Shown here: positions 1 to 6,568 of the stretch, in pieces
Numbering within the stretch: the stretch's first letter is position 1
How the letters are laid out: the number at the start of each line of letters is the position of its first letter
IMG/VR virus record: IMGVR_UViG_3300029913_000094
Coordinates: 1 to 27,536 of that record
Source of the DNA: a virus
Length of the DNA stretch: 27,536 bases
Reading direction: 5' to 3' (one strand)
Notes under the pieces: model-generated
The model's database searches: none
Seen by the model: only the letters and a program-made list of their open reading frames with translations
What the model was told of the DNA's origin: nothing
Program-made: the position numbers and the translations under genes

Positions 1-27
1 GCAATTCAATTAGCTCCTGAACGGTAT

Positions 28-387
28 GTGCTAGATGTGACGATTCCAGGTCTTCCACCAACGGTTAATCGTACTGGTCGAATGCACTGGGCAATTCAAG
101 CGAGAAATGTCAGAGATCAAAAAGATAAGGTGAGATACTCTATTCGTGGGTTCATCCCAAGAAAGCCGCTGAAAAGGGCAAAGCTGACTCTAACACGGTT
201 TAGCGCCTCCTCTTCCATAGATCCCGATAACCTCGCAAGTTCTTTCAAATCGACGGTGGATTCTTTAGTGGAGTGTGGTGTCCTGGAAGATGACAAAATA
301 AGTAATATTGGAATACCTGAATATAAATGGGAGAAGGTAGAGCGGGGGAAGGGATATATCAGGATTCGAGTTGAGGAGATCCAGTAA
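28..387 (+). CDS. RusA-like Holliday junction resolvase (5' end may lie outside window)
   Basis: Endonuclease of the RusA family, which as a dimer resolves Holliday junctions during phage recombination or before packaging. The N-terminus IPGLPPTVN is the usual RusA opening strand. The acidic cluster DPDN (residues 65-68), Lys74, Asp78 and the DD pair at 88-89 match the family's metal-binding and catalytic pattern (D-x-DN...K...D.L...G...DD). Length of 119 aa is normal. The GTG at 28 places the conserved strand at the extreme N-terminus, but the frame is open to base 1, so the real start could be upstream. No strong ribosome-binding site is seen. Stops 13 bases before the regulator at 401. Assignment is from motif recognition only. 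Confidence 0.8.
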   Translation: MLDVTIPGLPPTVNRTGRMHWAIQARNVRDQKDKVRYSIRGFIPRKPLKRAKLTLTRFSASSSIDPDNLASSFKSTVDSLVECGVLEDDKISNIGIPEYKWEKVERGKGYIRIRVEEIQ

Positions 388-400
388 CGGGGGTAAGACG

Positions 401-877
401 ATGCAATCACAAGTTAGAATCCCTGAACTGATGATTGAATGTATAGAGCAAGGTTTAAAGCTTCATGATTTAGAGCGAGAGTTGATTATTGTTGCGCTAG
501 AAAAGTATCAAGATAAAAGATCAGTTGCTGCAAATAAACTCGGTATTCCAGTTTATACACTTTATAAAAAGATTAAAAAACTTCAGATTAAAAAATTTAA
601 CTCATTTCCAGTTATAAAAAAAGATGTCTCTCTTTCTGCTGCAAAACGATTAGGGCTGATGATTGCCCAAGCACGCAAAAAAAAGGAAATTGGTCAAAAA
701 GAATTAGCTTACTTGCTAGGTTATAAAGGTGTTTCTAGCGTCTGTCATATTGAATACGGTAGGAGACTAATTCCTATTAGAATTGTAAATAGGGTATCTT
801 CACTTTTAGGTATTCCCATTCCAGTTTTGAATCAGGCAATCTATGAGGTTGAAATGGAAAAGGATAAAATCGCATGA
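401..877 (+). CDS. Two-domain regulator: Fis-type HTH plus XRE-type HTH
   Basis: 158-aa putative DNA-binding regulator. Residues about 20-61 (LERELI..AL..Y...RS.AA..LGI...TLYKKIKKL) look like a Fis/NtrC C-terminal helix-turn-helix. Residues about 85-140 (RLGLMIAQARKKK..GQKELAYLLGYK..S...IEYGRR) look like an XRE/Cro-type helix-turn-helix. The two classes are rarely joined in so small a protein. An upstream TTG at 371 is in frame but overlaps the resolvase gene; ATG 401 with the purine-rich GGGGGTAAG just before it is preferred. The stop overlaps the next start (ATGA at 874), so the two are likely translationally coupled. Its place in the early region suggests control of phage transcription; the target is unknown. 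Confidence 0.65.
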   Translation: MQSQVRIPELMIECIEQGLKLHDLERELIIVALEKYQDKRSVAANKLGIPVYTLYKKIKKLQIKKFNSFPVIKKDVSLSAAKRLGLMIAQARKKKEIGQKELAYLLGYKGVSSVCHIEYGRRLIPIRIVNRVSSLLGIPIPVLNQAIYEVEMEKDKIA

Positions 878-1563
878 CGATCCGCTACTCAGTCACAGCA
901 GATTTTAAGTCTCTTGGCGAGTGGGTGAAGATCATCGGTGGTAAGCACGTTCCATATGTGACCTCGAAAACACTCACGGATCTAGCAGGTGAAGTCAACA
1001 GTGCAGCAATTCAAGAACTGGGGAAGTATTTTACGCTGAGGAATAAATATGTCATCCGCTCCTTTCGCAAGACCATGGCAGATAAAAAGCAATGGCCTTT
1101 CTGTTATTCCCAGGCTGGCTCAGTAGCTCCGTTCTTTGGCCTTCAAGTGTCTGGAGGTATGAAGACTGGAAAGAATGGTACATGGCTGGGAGTTCCTAAA
1201 GCACGAGGTGAACAACTAGGAGCTAGGCCTAACGTCAGTGATGTCATTGGTAAGCCCCTCTGGGTGAGTCAATTGCTTCAGAAGAAAGGTTATCTCCTGG
1301 TTCCTGGTGCTGTGTCCAAGTCTCCTCTGCTGCTCAAACAAAAAAGGGTAGCCAGTCGCAGGAACAAGAAGCGCCCCAACGCAGTCCATCGCAAGCGGGC
1401 TCATCACACGGGGAAGCGTGGATGGAAGAGGGAGACGATTTACGTGATGAAAAAAGATGTTCAAATCCCAGCACGTTTTCCATTTGATGAGATTGCTAAG
1501 AGGACGATTGAGCAGAGGTATGAGCAGATATTTAGAAGGAATTTAAATGAGGCGATCAGCTAA
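874..1563 (+). CDS. Phage structural-like protein of uncertain function (possible minor tail/tail-completion family)
   Basis: 229 aa, highly basic from about residue 140 to 190 (RRNKKRP..HRKRAHHTGKRGWKR). The middle contains KARGEQLGARP and a C-terminal pattern (PARFPFDEIAKRTIEQRYEQIFRRNL..AI) that recalls phage minor-tail or tail-completion proteins, whose C-termini commonly read 'R-F-x-F...A......F...F...L..A'. That resemblance is from memory and weak. No signal peptide or membrane segment. Start overlaps the regulator stop by 4 bases. If it really is a virion protein it is misplaced, since the other structural genes begin at 4146; a packaged DNA-binding role would also suit its charge. Function not assigned. 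Confidence 0.45.
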   Translation: MTIRYSVTADFKSLGEWVKIIGGKHVPYVTSKTLTDLAGEVNSAAIQELGKYFTLRNKYVIRSFRKTMADKKQWPFCYSQAGSVAPFFGLQVSGGMKTGKNGTWLGVPKARGEQLGARPNVSDVIGKPLWVSQLLQKKGYLLVPGAVSKSPLLLKQKRVASRRNKKRPNAVHRKRAHHTGKRGWKRETIYVMKKDVQIPARFPFDEIAKRTIEQRYEQIFRRNLNEAIS

Positions 1564-1597
1564 AATAAGTCTATATTATTAATAACTTAGCGTTTAT

Positions 1598-1635
1598 TGT
1601 AGACAAATGTAGTTGTTTGTAGTAATTTAACTACA
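1598..1635. promoter_or_regulatory. Probable operator of the RHH/Doc toxin-antitoxin operon
   Basis: The pentamer TGTAG occurs at 1598, 1608 and 1618, exactly ten bases apart. The last copy also forms an inverted repeat, TGTAGT (1618-1623), six-base spacer, ACTACA (1630-1635). Half-sites on one face of the helix directly upstream of a ribbon-helix-helix gene fit cooperative autorepression by that antitoxin. Function is inferred. Confidence 0.55.
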
Positions 1636-1650
1636 GGAGATCTTTCCTTT

Positions 1651-1878
1651 ATGGGATTGCCAAAAACTGTTCGCTTAGATGATGAGTTAGAGTCTGAAGT
1701 TGAGAACTATATGAATCAGAATAAAATTAAGTTCCCACAATTGATTACTATGGCTCTTCAGAAATTTATTTCTGAACCTCACAGGATTGAGCTTCTCCCA
1801 GTCGACGATAAGCAATGGTCTGAATCGGTTGAGCGGTCATTTAAAAAGCACAAGAAAGCAATGGATAAGTTGAAGTGA
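1651..1878 (+). CDS. Ribbon-helix-helix antitoxin
   Basis: 75-aa antitoxin candidate. Residues 4-45 (PKTVRLDDELESEVENYM... FPQLITMALQKFI) show the CopG/Arc layout: a short beta-strand then two helices, which would dimerise and bind DNA. The lysine-rich tail (about residues 60-75) would be the part that wraps and neutralises the toxin. It precedes the Doc-like toxin gene with a 4-base overlap (GTGA), the standard antitoxin-first order. An AGGAG lies 11 bases before the ATG, at the edge of the predicted operator, so repressor binding could also limit translation start. Doc of phage P1 pairs with Phd, which has a different fold; RHH-Doc pairs are a known but less familiar combination. Confidence 0.75.
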   Translation: MGLPKTVRLDDELESEVENYMNQNKIKFPQLITMALQKFISEPHRIELLPVDDKQWSESVERSFKKHKKAMDKLK

Positions 1879-2306
1879 GTCCAATTCTTATTCCTACTGC
1901 TGCTCAAGTCATCGAGACCAATAAATACCTTTGTCAGCAAGGCGGAAACCCTCATCATTGTTTCGATCCTGGAAAAGTAGAGAGTGCTCTTCATACTGCT
2001 TTTTATCCAGGTGCGTATCCATTTCAACTGGGTGGAGTGGCAAAGTTGGCTGGAGCTTTGTGTTTCTATCTTGTCAAGAGCCACGCTTTTATGGATGGGA
2101 ACAAACGCACTGGAGCTTTAGTGGCAATTACTTTTCTCAACCTGAATGGGTGGGATTTACAGTATCCGATTGACGAGAGCACGGGAATAAATGCATTAGC
2201 TGAAGTCATTGAAGCATGTGCAGCGAGCAGTATTACAAAAGAGCAGCTCATGGACTGGTTTGATTCGCATAAAGTGAAAGCTCAAGATGAATTAAATAAT
2301 GAGTAA
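1875..2306 (+). CDS. doc: Doc-family (Fic fold) toxin
   Basis: 143-aa death-on-curing toxin. The Fic/Doc active-site motif is intact: H70-A-F72-M-D74-G-N76-K77-R78-T. Doc proteins of this short type phosphorylate elongation factor Tu and stop translation, unlike larger Fic proteins that AMPylate; the N-K-R form of the motif fits the Doc group. The upstream helix region (KVESALHTAFY....QLGGVAKLAGALCFYL) is typical of the family. GTG start overlaps the antitoxin stop, giving coupled translation. Likely a plasmid/prophage stabilisation or anti-phage module. No truncation or missing catalytic residue is seen. Confidence 0.88.
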   Translation: MSPILIPTAAQVIETNKYLCQQGGNPHHCFDPGKVESALHTAFYPGAYPFQLGGVAKLAGALCFYLVKSHAFMDGNKRTGALVAITFLNLNGWDLQYPIDESTGINALAEVIEACAASSITKEQLMDWFDSHKVKAQDELNNE

Positions 2307-2358
2307 CTTGTTTACTACTATTCATTTTTTACTGTAGATAAAAACATTACAATATCCA

Positions 2359-2396
2359 GTCTAATTTTTGTCATTTTAGACACTAGTGTACATTTT
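2359..2396. repeat. 38-bp exact repeat, copy 1 (putative shared promoter/operator element)
   Basis: Identical over 38 bases to 24028-24065. It contains an inverted repeat GTCTAA-N11-TTAGAC and the 10-bp palindrome ACACTAGTGT (2380-2389). It ends 49 bases before the replication gene start; copy 2 ends 50 bases before the lysis cassette start. A perfect TATAAT lies 8 bases downstream at 2405-2410. Confidence 0.85.
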
Positions 2397-2404
2397 CATA
2401 TCGG

Positions 2405-2410
2405 TATAAT
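2405..2410 (+). promoter_or_regulatory. -10 hexamer of probable replication-operon promoter
   Basis: Perfect TATAAT, 36 bases before the ATG at 2446. No good TTGACA sits 17 bases upstream; that position falls inside the 38-bp repeat, so the repeat may act as the binding site of an activator or repressor. Confidence 0.5.
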
Positions 2411-2445
2411 TTTACTCAGTCTCGAACCTAAGAAAGAAAGCGAGT

Positions 2446-3606
2446 ATGAGTAGATTTGAAAGTGGTTGGGTAAAGTTTTATCGAGAGGATATTGGTCTCA
2501 TCGGTCAACGCTACGAGGTGCTAGGGCTGTGGACTACGCTGCTTTGTATGGCATCACGATTTGAAATTCAAGTGTGGATGAATTCTAAGTTAGTCACTTT
2601 TCCTGCTGGGTCAATCATTACGTCGCTACAGCAGTTAGCGCAATCGAATCAGCAAAAAGCATTGAGTAAAGTCAGGCGCGATTTAAAACTTTTGGAAGCA
2701 CTTGGAAGAATTCAACAGTACACAGCGAAGGAAGGGAGGGTGATTTCGATTACTCATTGGGAGACTGAAATAGTCGAAAATAGTGACAAAATGCCTGAAA
2801 ATAGCCTAAAAAATCGGCAGATCAACAGCAAACCAGTAATAGATCAACAACAAGGGAATGACAGCCCCGATCATGTATCAAGTGGTGAAAATAATTCAGG
2901 AAAAATAGTTAAAATTTTTGGATCGGCAGATGTTCAGCAAGCAAGCAACATTGACGTTGTTCAAAAACGACAATCTATTGGAGAAGGAGAAGAGAATAAG
3001 AATAAGAAAGAAGAACTAAAGGGAGAAAAGTTGCCTGCGGCACCTGTTTCTCCCGTGAATTCTGGTTTTGTAAACTTGACTCAAACAGAAGTTCAATCGG
3101 AAGATTTTGCTGACTCCGCTGAAAACCGGGGACAGGGCCAGCAAGGAGAAGAGGAATCCACAAGTTCAGAGAAGAATTTGAAGCCCGAGGATTTCTCCTT
3201 GGCGCAGTCCCCTGAAACACTTCCAGTTTCAGCACAAACAGAAACCAAAGCACCCAAACTCAAGCGATCCAAGGCAGACCCCATGCATACCCGACAATTC
3301 ATTGCGAGCTATGTCACGGCCTACCAGCAGCGATATGGAACGGAATGCAGGCCTGTGATTGACGGCAAAACGATTGGTCAGATGAATCAGCTATTAGCCA
3401 GCGTTCCCGTGGACCAGGCTTGTAATTTAATCCAAGTTTATTGCCAGATGGAGGACGATTGGTTTCTCAAGAAGGCTCATGACTTTACGACGTTTACAAA
3501 CAATCTTAACAAAGTTTCCAATGCATTAAATACGGGAAATGACCCCAATGATTTAAATCAGTTCAGCATTGGTCGCATTTTGAAAGAACGAGGCTTAGGC
3601 GAATGA
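2446..3606 (+). CDS. Phage replication initiator (winged-helix N-terminus)
   Basis: 386 aa. The start SRFESGWVKFYREDI and residues about 20-110 (single-domain winged helix, including TSLQQLAQ..QQKALSKVRRDLKLLEALGRI) match the N-terminal DNA-binding domain of phage replisome organisers, which bind the phage origin and recruit helicase. Residues about 125-280 are a long polar, low-complexity linker rich in Q, E, S and K. The C-terminal part (about 280-370, FIASYVTAYQQRYG...) is a compact helical domain, probably the partner-binding part. Stop overlaps the next ATG by 4 bases. Lambda O is the functional analogue, but homology to O is not claimed. An origin could lie within the linker-coding DNA as in lambdoid phages; no iterons were recognised. 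Confidence 0.65.
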   Translation: MSRFESGWVKFYREDIGLIGQRYEVLGLWTTLLCMASRFEIQVWMNSKLVTFPAGSIITSLQQLAQSNQQKALSKVRRDLKLLEALGRIQQYTAKEGRVISITHWETEIVENSDKMPENSLKNRQINSKPVIDQQQGNDSPDHVSSGENNSGKIVKIFGSADVQQASNIDVVQKRQSIGEGEENKNKKEELKGEKLPAAPVSPVNSGFVNLTQTEVQSEDFADSAENRGQGQQGEEESTSSEKNLKPEDFSLAQSPETLPVSAQTETKAPKLKRSKADPMHTRQFIASYVTAYQQRYGTECRPVIDGKTIGQMNQLLASVPVDQACNLIQVYCQMEDDWFLKKAHDFTTFTNNLNKVSNALNTGNDPNDLNQFSIGRILKERGLGE

Positions 3607-4019
3607 CTCAATTCGAATTTGATTCTCAGATGGTTAGGCTTGTGAAGACTTTCGGTAAGGCAGCTTATGCGGATGAGCGATGCTTCATTTTATGGCAGGA
3701 AGTGAAAGACATGCCAGCAAGTTGGTTTATTCGAACTGTGAACGAGTTCATCGGTAGCTATCGCCAGGCTCCATTGCTTGCTGAATTCAGAGAAGCAGTG
3801 GCCAAAGGCAGAGAAAAAGTATACGAGATTCAGAAGCGCCAGCATAAGCAGGATGCACACGGCTTCATGCAAGGCGATACATTTCCAAACAATGAAGAGA
3901 TTCAATACCGCTGCGAGATGATTAGGCGAAGACTCAAAGGCGGTGTGTCTGATGCTGAGTATGCAGAGTTTATTGAACAATTAGAATCAGGCAGGAAGAT
4001 AGATCAACAAGCAGGATAA
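3603..4019 (+). CDS. Probable helicase loader
   Basis: 138 aa, mostly helical. The first 75 residues (MVRLVKTFGKAAYADERCFILWQEVKDMPASWFIRTVNEFIG with ...PLLAEFREAV) resemble the helicase-loader/inhibitor type typified by SPP1 gp39 (G39P), where a small helical domain precedes a flexible tail that binds the hexameric helicase. The rest is charged and probably disordered. Overlaps the initiator gene by 4 bases (ATGA), and initiator-loader order is common in phages. Assignment rests on layout and a loose motif match. A generic replication accessory protein is the alternative. Confidence 0.5.
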   Translation: MTQFEFDSQMVRLVKTFGKAAYADERCFILWQEVKDMPASWFIRTVNEFIGSYRQAPLLAEFREAVAKGREKVYEIQKRQHKQDAHGFMQGDTFPNNEEIQYRCEMIRRRLKGGVSDAEYAEFIEQLESGRKIDQQAG

Positions 4020-4057
4020 AATATGACGTATATAATATATTCTACTAGATATTATGT

Positions 4058-4102
4058 GGGTCCTTTCCCTGGAGAAGCAACGCAGGTGCCTGCGAGCGCG
4101 TT
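4058..4102. other. Candidate cos packaging site
   Basis: GGGTCCTTTCC at 4058-4068 contains the GGGTCCT element known as cosQ in phage lambda. A dyad follows 11 bases later: CGCAGG (4081-4086), TG, CCTGCG (4089-4094), nested in AACGC (4079-4083)...GCGTT (4098-4102), resembling the twofold symmetry of lambda cosN. It sits immediately upstream of a Nu1/gpA-type terminase pair, where lambda has cos. No coding gene is needed to explain 4020-4145. The nick positions cannot be read from sequence alone. Confidence 0.5.
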
Positions 4103-4145
4103 ATAAAGCTAGCAACAGAAATTTTTTATTCGAGTCATCATCATT

Positions 4146-4694
4146 ATGAAATCACAAAGCTTTTCAAAATATTTGTATTCTATCAATGAGCTCATGACTT
4201 TAACTGGAAAAAGCTTTCGGACGATTAAAAAGCGTCTGGAATCCATCACGCCAGAACAGGAAAACGGAAATTGTGGGACTCTGTATGATTTAAGAAAAGT
4301 TCTTCCACTGCTCTATCGTCCTAGTGCAGAACCTAAATCTTTAACAGATTACCGTATTTTGCGCGACAAATCCGAAGCTCGTTTAGCTGAGGCCAAAGCG
4401 CAGAAGCTCAGGCTTGAAGTAGGCCTCATGAAAAAAAAGTTAGTCCCATTAGAAATCGCAGAGAAGGAATGGGCTGCCCTGGTCTCCACATTTCGATCTC
4501 GAATGCTTGCTCTGCCATCTCGGGCATCTCTGATTGTGCATGATTTAGAAACACCTCAAGAAATAGAAATGACTCTAAAGGAGTTTATCCATGAAGCCCT
4601 CACTGAGTTGTCCAGCAATGCTAGTATCACTTCAAAAGAGTTTATTGAACATTCGCCTCTTGATGGCACCTCCTCCAAAGTTAAAACCGACTGA
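4146..4694 (+). CDS. terS: Terminase small subunit, Nu1-like
   Basis: 182 aa. The N-terminal winged-helix/MerR-like region (YLYSINELMTLTGKSFRTIKKRL, residues about 9-31) recognises the packaging site in Nu1-type proteins. A long helix follows (RILRDKSEARLAEAKAQKLRLEVGLMKKKLVP, about 66-98), the dimerisation segment typical of this family. The C-terminus would bind the large subunit. No convincing ribosome-binding site precedes the ATG. It is directly downstream of the candidate cos site and overlaps the large-terminase frame by about 100 bases, so the two may be coupled. Confidence 0.85.
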   Translation: MKSQSFSKYLYSINELMTLTGKSFRTIKKRLESITPEQENGNCGTLYDLRKVLPLLYRPSAEPKSLTDYRILRDKSEARLAEAKAQKLRLEVGLMKKKLVPLEIAEKEWAALVSTFRSRMLALPSRASLIVHDLETPQEIEMTLKEFIHEALTELSSNASITSKEFIEHSPLDGTSSKVKTD

Positions 4695-6447
4695 ATGGGC
4701 AAACCAGCACCGCAAGCTTTCTCAGGAATCGGCTGCTGAACCTGGTCAGTACAATTCCAAGCGTGCCCCCTTTCAGCAAGAAATCCAAGATACGTTGGTT
4801 GACCCCAAGGTTCATACCTCGGTAGTCATGACTAGTGTTCAGGTGGGAAAATCAACTATTTTGGAAAATTTATTGGGCTATCTCATTGTTCATGATCCTT
4901 GTCCTATTCTGCTCATCCAGCCCAATTTGGATGACGCAAGTGCTTTTTCTAAGGATCGTGTGGCTGCGATGATCAGGGACACTTCTTGTCTGAAAGAGAG
5001 GGTAAAGGAAGCACGTTCCAGGGATAGCGGAAACACTTTGTTTCATAAAAAGTTTCATGGAGGAAGCATTACCTTTGCAGGAGCCAATGCTCCTTCAAAG
5101 CTGGCAGGACGACCTATTCGAATTCTTATGTGTGATGAGGTGGATCGGTATTCTGCAAGTGCAGGTGTCGAAGGAGATCCGATCAGCCTTGCAACCCGAA
5201 GGACAAATAATTTTCCAAACAGAAAACTTTTTCTAACCAGCACACCGACCGTTAAGGGATCTCGAATTGAACAAGCCTTTGAACTGAGTGATCAAAGAAG
5301 GTTTCATGTGCAGTGCTATCATTGCCAGCATTGGCAAACTTTTAAATTTCCTCAGCTCAAATGGAAAGACAATGATCCAAAAACAGCCACCTATCATTGT
5401 GAAAATTGCGATAAAACTTTTGAGGAAGCAAAAAAGCTTGCAATGCTTCGTCAGGGCAAATGGATCCCGACAAAGGAATTTAATGGCACTGCTGGTTTTC
5501 ATTTAAATGAACTTTATAGCCCTTGGCGTAGGTGGTCTGAAATTGTGGATCACTTTTTAACAGCCAAAGGTCATACGCAAAAACTCAAAGTCTTTGTGAA
5601 TACTGTTCTTGGTGAGAGTTGGGAAGAAAAAGGGGATGCTCCCGAGTGGAGAAGGCTCTATGAGAGAAGGGAAGATTATCCTCTTGGGAGCATTCCGAAA
5701 GGTGTTCTTTTCCTTACAGCAGGGGTTGATGTCCAGCAAGATCGGATTGAGGCTGAAGTGATTGGTTGGAAAGAAACAAAAGAATCCTATTCTATCGAGC
5801 ATTTCATTTTTCCAGGGAATCCAAGTACCCAAGCTCCTTGGCAGGAGTTAGATAAACTCATGATTCGTCACTGGACACTACATAATGGCATTACAATTGG
5901 CATCAAGCTTATGGCTGTGGATTCTGGATACCTTCCAAGCATTGTTTGTAATTGGTGCAGGAAATACCCGCCCAATAGAGTGATTCCTGTGAGGAGTAGG
6001 CCGAATCAGTTTGTACTTGCTGAGCCAACTAAGAAGGGGACCACACATTTAGCTGGACGGTCTGGTCGGAGCAACGCCTGGAATCTGGGGAGCGAAGCGA
6101 TTAAAGCTGAACTCTATGGCTGGCTTCGCTTAGAAAAACCGCTTGACGGGGAGGCGTATCCTCCTGGGTACTGCCATTTTCCCGAGTATGACGAAGAATA
6201 CTTTAAACAGCTCACATCGGAGCAGCTTGTTTCAAAAGTTGTAAATGGTTTTACAAAGTATGAATGGAAAAAGTTCTATAGGAATGAGGTGCTCGATATG
6301 AGGGTTTATGCTCGTGCCGCAGCTTACTTAGTTGGGCTAGACCGCTTTCAAAAAGTTCATTGGGACCAACTCAAATCTGAATTGAGATTGGAGATAGATG
6401 AACCGATAAAACCAGTTTCAAGGAGGGGGAAATTTTCAATTATTTAA
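4591..6447 (+). CDS. terL: Terminase large subunit, lambda gpA family
   Basis: 618-aa packaging motor and nuclease. The family entry motif PPPKLKPTEWA..(H)RKLS.ESAAEPG is at residues 27-52. Walker A is SVQVGKST (82-89), Walker B ILMCDEVD (178-185), and coupling motif LTSTPT (215-220). A four-cysteine zinc-ribbon-like element (C242, C245, C270, C273) precedes the nuclease half, with GVDVQQDRIEAEV (Asp380) and MAVDSGY as metal-binding strands. ATG 4591 is chosen because AAGGAG lies 7 bases upstream and because gpA relatives have a helix before the PPPKL motif; ATG 4663 is the alternative and would reduce the overlap with terS to 32 bases. The usual next gene, gpW, is displaced by about 1.8 kb of inserted cargo. 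Confidence 0.95.
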   Translation: MKPSLSCPAMLVSLQKSLLNIRLLMAPPPKLKPTEWANQHRKLSQESAAEPGQYNSKRAPFQQEIQDTLVDPKVHTSVVMTSVQVGKSTILENLLGYLIVHDPCPILLIQPNLDDASAFSKDRVAAMIRDTSCLKERVKEARSRDSGNTLFHKKFHGGSITFAGANAPSKLAGRPIRILMCDEVDRYSASAGVEGDPISLATRRTNNFPNRKLFLTSTPTVKGSRIEQAFELSDQRRFHVQCYHCQHWQTFKFPQLKWKDNDPKTATYHCENCDKTFEEAKKLAMLRQGKWIPTKEFNGTAGFHLNELYSPWRRWSEIVDHFLTAKGHTQKLKVFVNTVLGESWEEKGDAPEWRRLYERREDYPLGSIPKGVLFLTAGVDVQQDRIEAEVIGWKETKESYSIEHFIFPGNPSTQAPWQELDKLMIRHWTLHNGITIGIKLMAVDSGYLPSIVCNWCRKYPPNRVIPVRSRPNQFVLAEPTKKGTTHLAGRSGRSNAWNLGSEAIKAELYGWLRLEKPLDGEAYPPGYCHFPEYDEEYFKQLTSEQLVSKVVNGFTKYEWKKFYRNEVLDMRVYARAAAYLVGLDRFQKVHWDQLKSELRLEIDEPIKPVSRRGKFSII

Positions 6448-6551
6448 TATTATTCTTAGCTATAAAAGCAGTCTAGCCTAAAGCTATAAAATAGAATGTT
6501 AAATTTACATACAGATGTTATAGTGCAACCGTCCTTCAGTGGATGGGCTTC

Positions 6552-6564
6552 TATAATAGAGGTA
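6552..6564 (+). promoter_or_regulatory. Possible -10 and ribosome-binding site of the PPR-repeat gene
   Basis: A TATAAT-like hexamer (in TCTATAATAGAGG) lies within 20 bases of the ATG at 6569, and AGAGG 7-8 bases before the ATG could bind ribosomes. The -10 reading would place transcription start almost at the gene start, and no -35 is obvious. The 121-base gap 6448-6568 otherwise shows nothing recognisable. Confidence 0.25.
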
Positions 6565-6568
6565 TTTT

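Noticed and set aside
2446-3606. Search for a CRISPR-like or iteron array in the replication gene linker.
   Set aside because: The region is low-complexity coding sequence without regularly spaced repeats.
4054-4149. 31-codon frame (MWVLSLEKQRRC...) whose stop overlaps the terS start (ATGA).
   Set aside because: No ribosome-binding site, odd composition, and the same bases are better explained as the cosQ/cosN-like site.
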